Source: Pterobdella sp. o SKG-2022
Taxonomy: Eukaryota; Annelida; Clitellata; Hirudinida; Piscicolidae
DNA length: 64,000 nucleotides
Assembly (NCBI GenBank): GCA_964035795.1
Contig: OZ038322.1
Coordinates: 10,556,038-10,620,037 of the forward strand
Reading direction: 5' to 3'
In this document: positions 60,512 to 64,000 of the stretch, in pieces
Layout of the letters: the number at the start of each line of letters is the position of its first letter
Numbering within the stretch: position 1 is the stretch's first letter
Made by a program: the position numbers and the translations under genes
Notes under the pieces: model-generated
Seen by the model: the letters and a program-made list of their open reading frames with translations, nothing else
Database searches by the model: none
Told to the model about the DNA's origin: nothing

Positions 60512-61559
60512 TTCCTACGTTCAATATTTGTAAAGGACTTTCAACCGATAAATTTGTGTGTCGAGTTTTTACATGCTTGAGACATGATACATATAATCGA
60601 TTACTAAATATAGTGGGAACGACGTATTTTAATTTGTGCAATGCTCTTCTAGCTAGCTATGCGATTCCCAAAACAATATTATTTGTGGAGATTCGTATCA
60701 TGAAAATCAAAGCTAATGATTAAAGGTATAAAATACTTTTTCCCTTGTTATTTATACCCGGTTTTCTAACGCTTAAACGTAAGTTAAACGATGGTATAAA
60801 ACTTCTATTTTCGTCATCGCTTTTTCTTTATATGCAAAAACCTTATTTTCGTCTTTGATTTTTTTTACGCAAAGCAGAAATTAAAGTTATTGGTTTGTAA
60901 GATTTCAGAAAAATTCAAATAGATTTTGTCGTTTTGATTCGGAAAATTTACTTTTCGATTAAAACTCCTAATTTAATTATTCAATAGTTCTGCCTTTGTA
61001 CATGTTAAAATTCAATTTCCATTCAAAACGACTTCGTGATTCGTATCATGGTTTATAAATTTTTCAAAAGTTATTCTTTGATGCAGTTCAATAAAACTCT
61101 AAAAATACTTTCGAGAGTGAGTATTAAAATCATTTCGAGATTAAAGCAGCACCCCATAAACTATGAAAAATATAAAAAATGATTTTTCAAGTTTTACTAT
61201 CGAGCGGATCTTTCTCGATCTACTGAGTGATCATCACTTATTTAGTTATTCTGTTCTGTACTTGATCATAACTAAATAGCAAAAACACGATAAGACCTCA
61301 ATATCCCTACACGTGAGCCCTGAAGTTGTAAAATTTTAACTTGCTCGAAAACGTTGAATATTTTTTGATAGTTTTGAAATAAAAAAAGCTGAATGAATGT
61401 TATTGGACAAAAGCAACAAACCTTAAAAAATCATTCTAAGAAAAACGCCAAAAGTTTTTAACGTTTTTAGTATTAACAACGATGAGGTTCGTGCACTGAA
61501 ACCACTTCGAGGTCTATACAGACTAATAACGGTGTAGAGAGAAAAAATGTCAAGCTATA

Positions 61560-61950
61560 AGTGATGCCTGTACTAATGGTTCCAATGTTTCTGTATGCTT
61601 GCAAAACATAGACACTTAAAGCTGACCTTTAAAATAAAACACAGGCAGTTTGAATGAGATTTTGTCAAAAGGGTTAAGAGAATCTTACAAAGATTCTCTA
61701 CGCAATGTCATGCGATCAAACGGTCTTTTAAAAATAATAATGGAAGGTCAAATCCAGAGTGGAACAGAAAAGGCAGACAAAAAAAGGTAATAGGTCGAAA
61801 AAATAGTGAAAATGGATAGATAACCAACTAGGAATGACACAAGTTTTGGTTCATGACAGAAGAAATAGAGAGATTTGATGTGGAAATCAACGCAGCTTCT
61901 CAACGACCAAATCCACTAAGGAACCTTTAAACACCTTCGCTCTCTCCATG
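61560..61950 (+). mobile_element. C-terminal relic of a LINE
   Basis: Plus-strand reading gives PVLMVPMFLYACKTWTLKADL (with one stop), close to the LINE C-terminal LLYACETWTLTAELEKRIQA, then a Lys/Arg-rich stretch, then TSFGS/MTQVLVHDRRNREIW. Multiple stops break it. This is the only LINE fragment in the window on the plus strand. Confidence 0.5.
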
Positions 61951-62078
61951 ATTTTGTTGATTGTTTATACTTATTTTTTCGTAATATTTTTAAATTAATT
62001 TGGAAAATTTATGACATAAATTAGGATATTACTAACAAAAAAAAATTTATTACCGAAAAGTTAAAATTAAACTTATCG

Positions 62079-62221
62079 GACACAAAAAGTATTTATATTA
62101 AGTACAAAGTAACTTTATCAATTACGTTAAAATTCAGACCTTTCTTTGAATTCAAACTTACTCGATAATGTTACTTTTATAACGAAAAGCTTTGTACTCA
62201 ATAAAATTACTTTTTGTGTTC
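62079..62221. repeat. Divergent copy of the fold-back repeat
   Basis: Left arm 62079-62109 (GACACAAAAAGTATTTATAT…) and right arm 62190-62221 (CTTTGTACTCAATAAAATTA…) are inverted. On the minus strand the right arm leads into GCTTTTCGTTATAAAAGTAA and CATTATCGAGTAAG. These are the same ordered blocks as 25403-25536 but with considerable sequence change. Confidence 0.6.
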
Positions 62222-62449
62222 AAATAATTTGCTTAAAGCTTTGGCTAAAGAAGATTATGATAATATTATCGAGTATTTAATGTTGTACGTTAACCCCTCA
62301 AGAAGTTTTACAATTTTTAAAAATTTATGTTCTTAGTAAAGTAAAAATTATTAGCACGATTTAGCTTGCAAAATTCATTTTTTATTTTCGTCTATAAACT
62401 TTGTATTTTGATATGGTTTATTTAAAAACATGAATAATTTTAAAAATTA

Positions 62450-64000
<1,551 letters not shown>

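Larger units (their letters stand above)
60512..62449. other. LONRF 3' flank and convergent intergenic region
   Basis: The LONRF 3' UTR comes first. Then there is a plus-strand LINE relic (61560-61950) and a fold-back repeat (62079-62221). The region lies between genes that converge, and no additional gene was seen. Confidence 0.5.

Overview
This is a gene-bearing stretch of an AT-rich (roughly 70 % A+T) nuclear genome from an invertebrate animal. Every gene is split by GT-AG introns, eight protein-coding loci can be read, and the spaces are filled with decayed LINE retrotransposons, SINE-like repeats and microsatellites. An IGF2BP/IMP RNA-binding protein, a family confined to animals, points to Metazoa. 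I cannot name the phylum. I joined exons by hand by matching splice sites, reading frame and conserved family residues. For seven loci this gives complete proteins with consistent phases throughout, one of them (LONRF) only if one missing base is assumed.

Layout. 1-140 may be the last exon of a gene outside the window. 4827-9115 (-) is IMP/IGF2BP (14 exons, 601 aa). 9116-16922 is mostly empty, with one possible 60-aa gene (13912-14159, +) and a CRE/CCAAT-bearing patch near 16300. 16923-17529 (-) is a MIF/D-dopachrome tautomerase with a mitochondrial-type leader. 18137-22057 (-) is a NEK2-type kinase. It shares a 410-bp divergent promoter region with NADK2, the mitochondrial NAD kinase (22468-31432, +). 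Pyridoxal kinase (32945-39794, +), an EF-hand mitochondrial ATP-Mg/phosphate carrier of the SCaMC type (40415-44925, +) and a LONRF RING/LON protein (52530-60511, +) follow in the same direction. 62450-63260 (-) is the 3' end of a RING-finger gene with a long serine tract.

Mobile DNA. At least seven LINE copies or fragments from several lineages are present, all broken. Two large ones lie antisense in NADK2 introns, one in a PDXK intron and one in a LONRF intron. A palindromic repeat family (arms resembling GCTTCGTGTCATTTAATAAA) occurs about five times, twice inside LINEs, and one instance flanks a possible Penelope-like remnant. A second short family beginning AGCGCCTG occurs three times, and one copy abuts a LONRF exon.

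How the genes relate. NADK2 and PDXK are adjacent cofactor kinases (mitochondrial NADP, and pyridoxal phosphate). SCaMC and the MIF-like protein also look mitochondrial. No operon-like spacing is seen, so a functional cluster is only a possibility. The points most worth a second look are the mitochondrial MIF whose catalytic proline would be exposed by leader cleavage, the unusually frequent AAG 3' splice sites (17 of 64 introns), the palindromic repeat family, a perfect 35-bp hairpin in a NEK2 intron, and an apparent one-base frameshift in LONRF.
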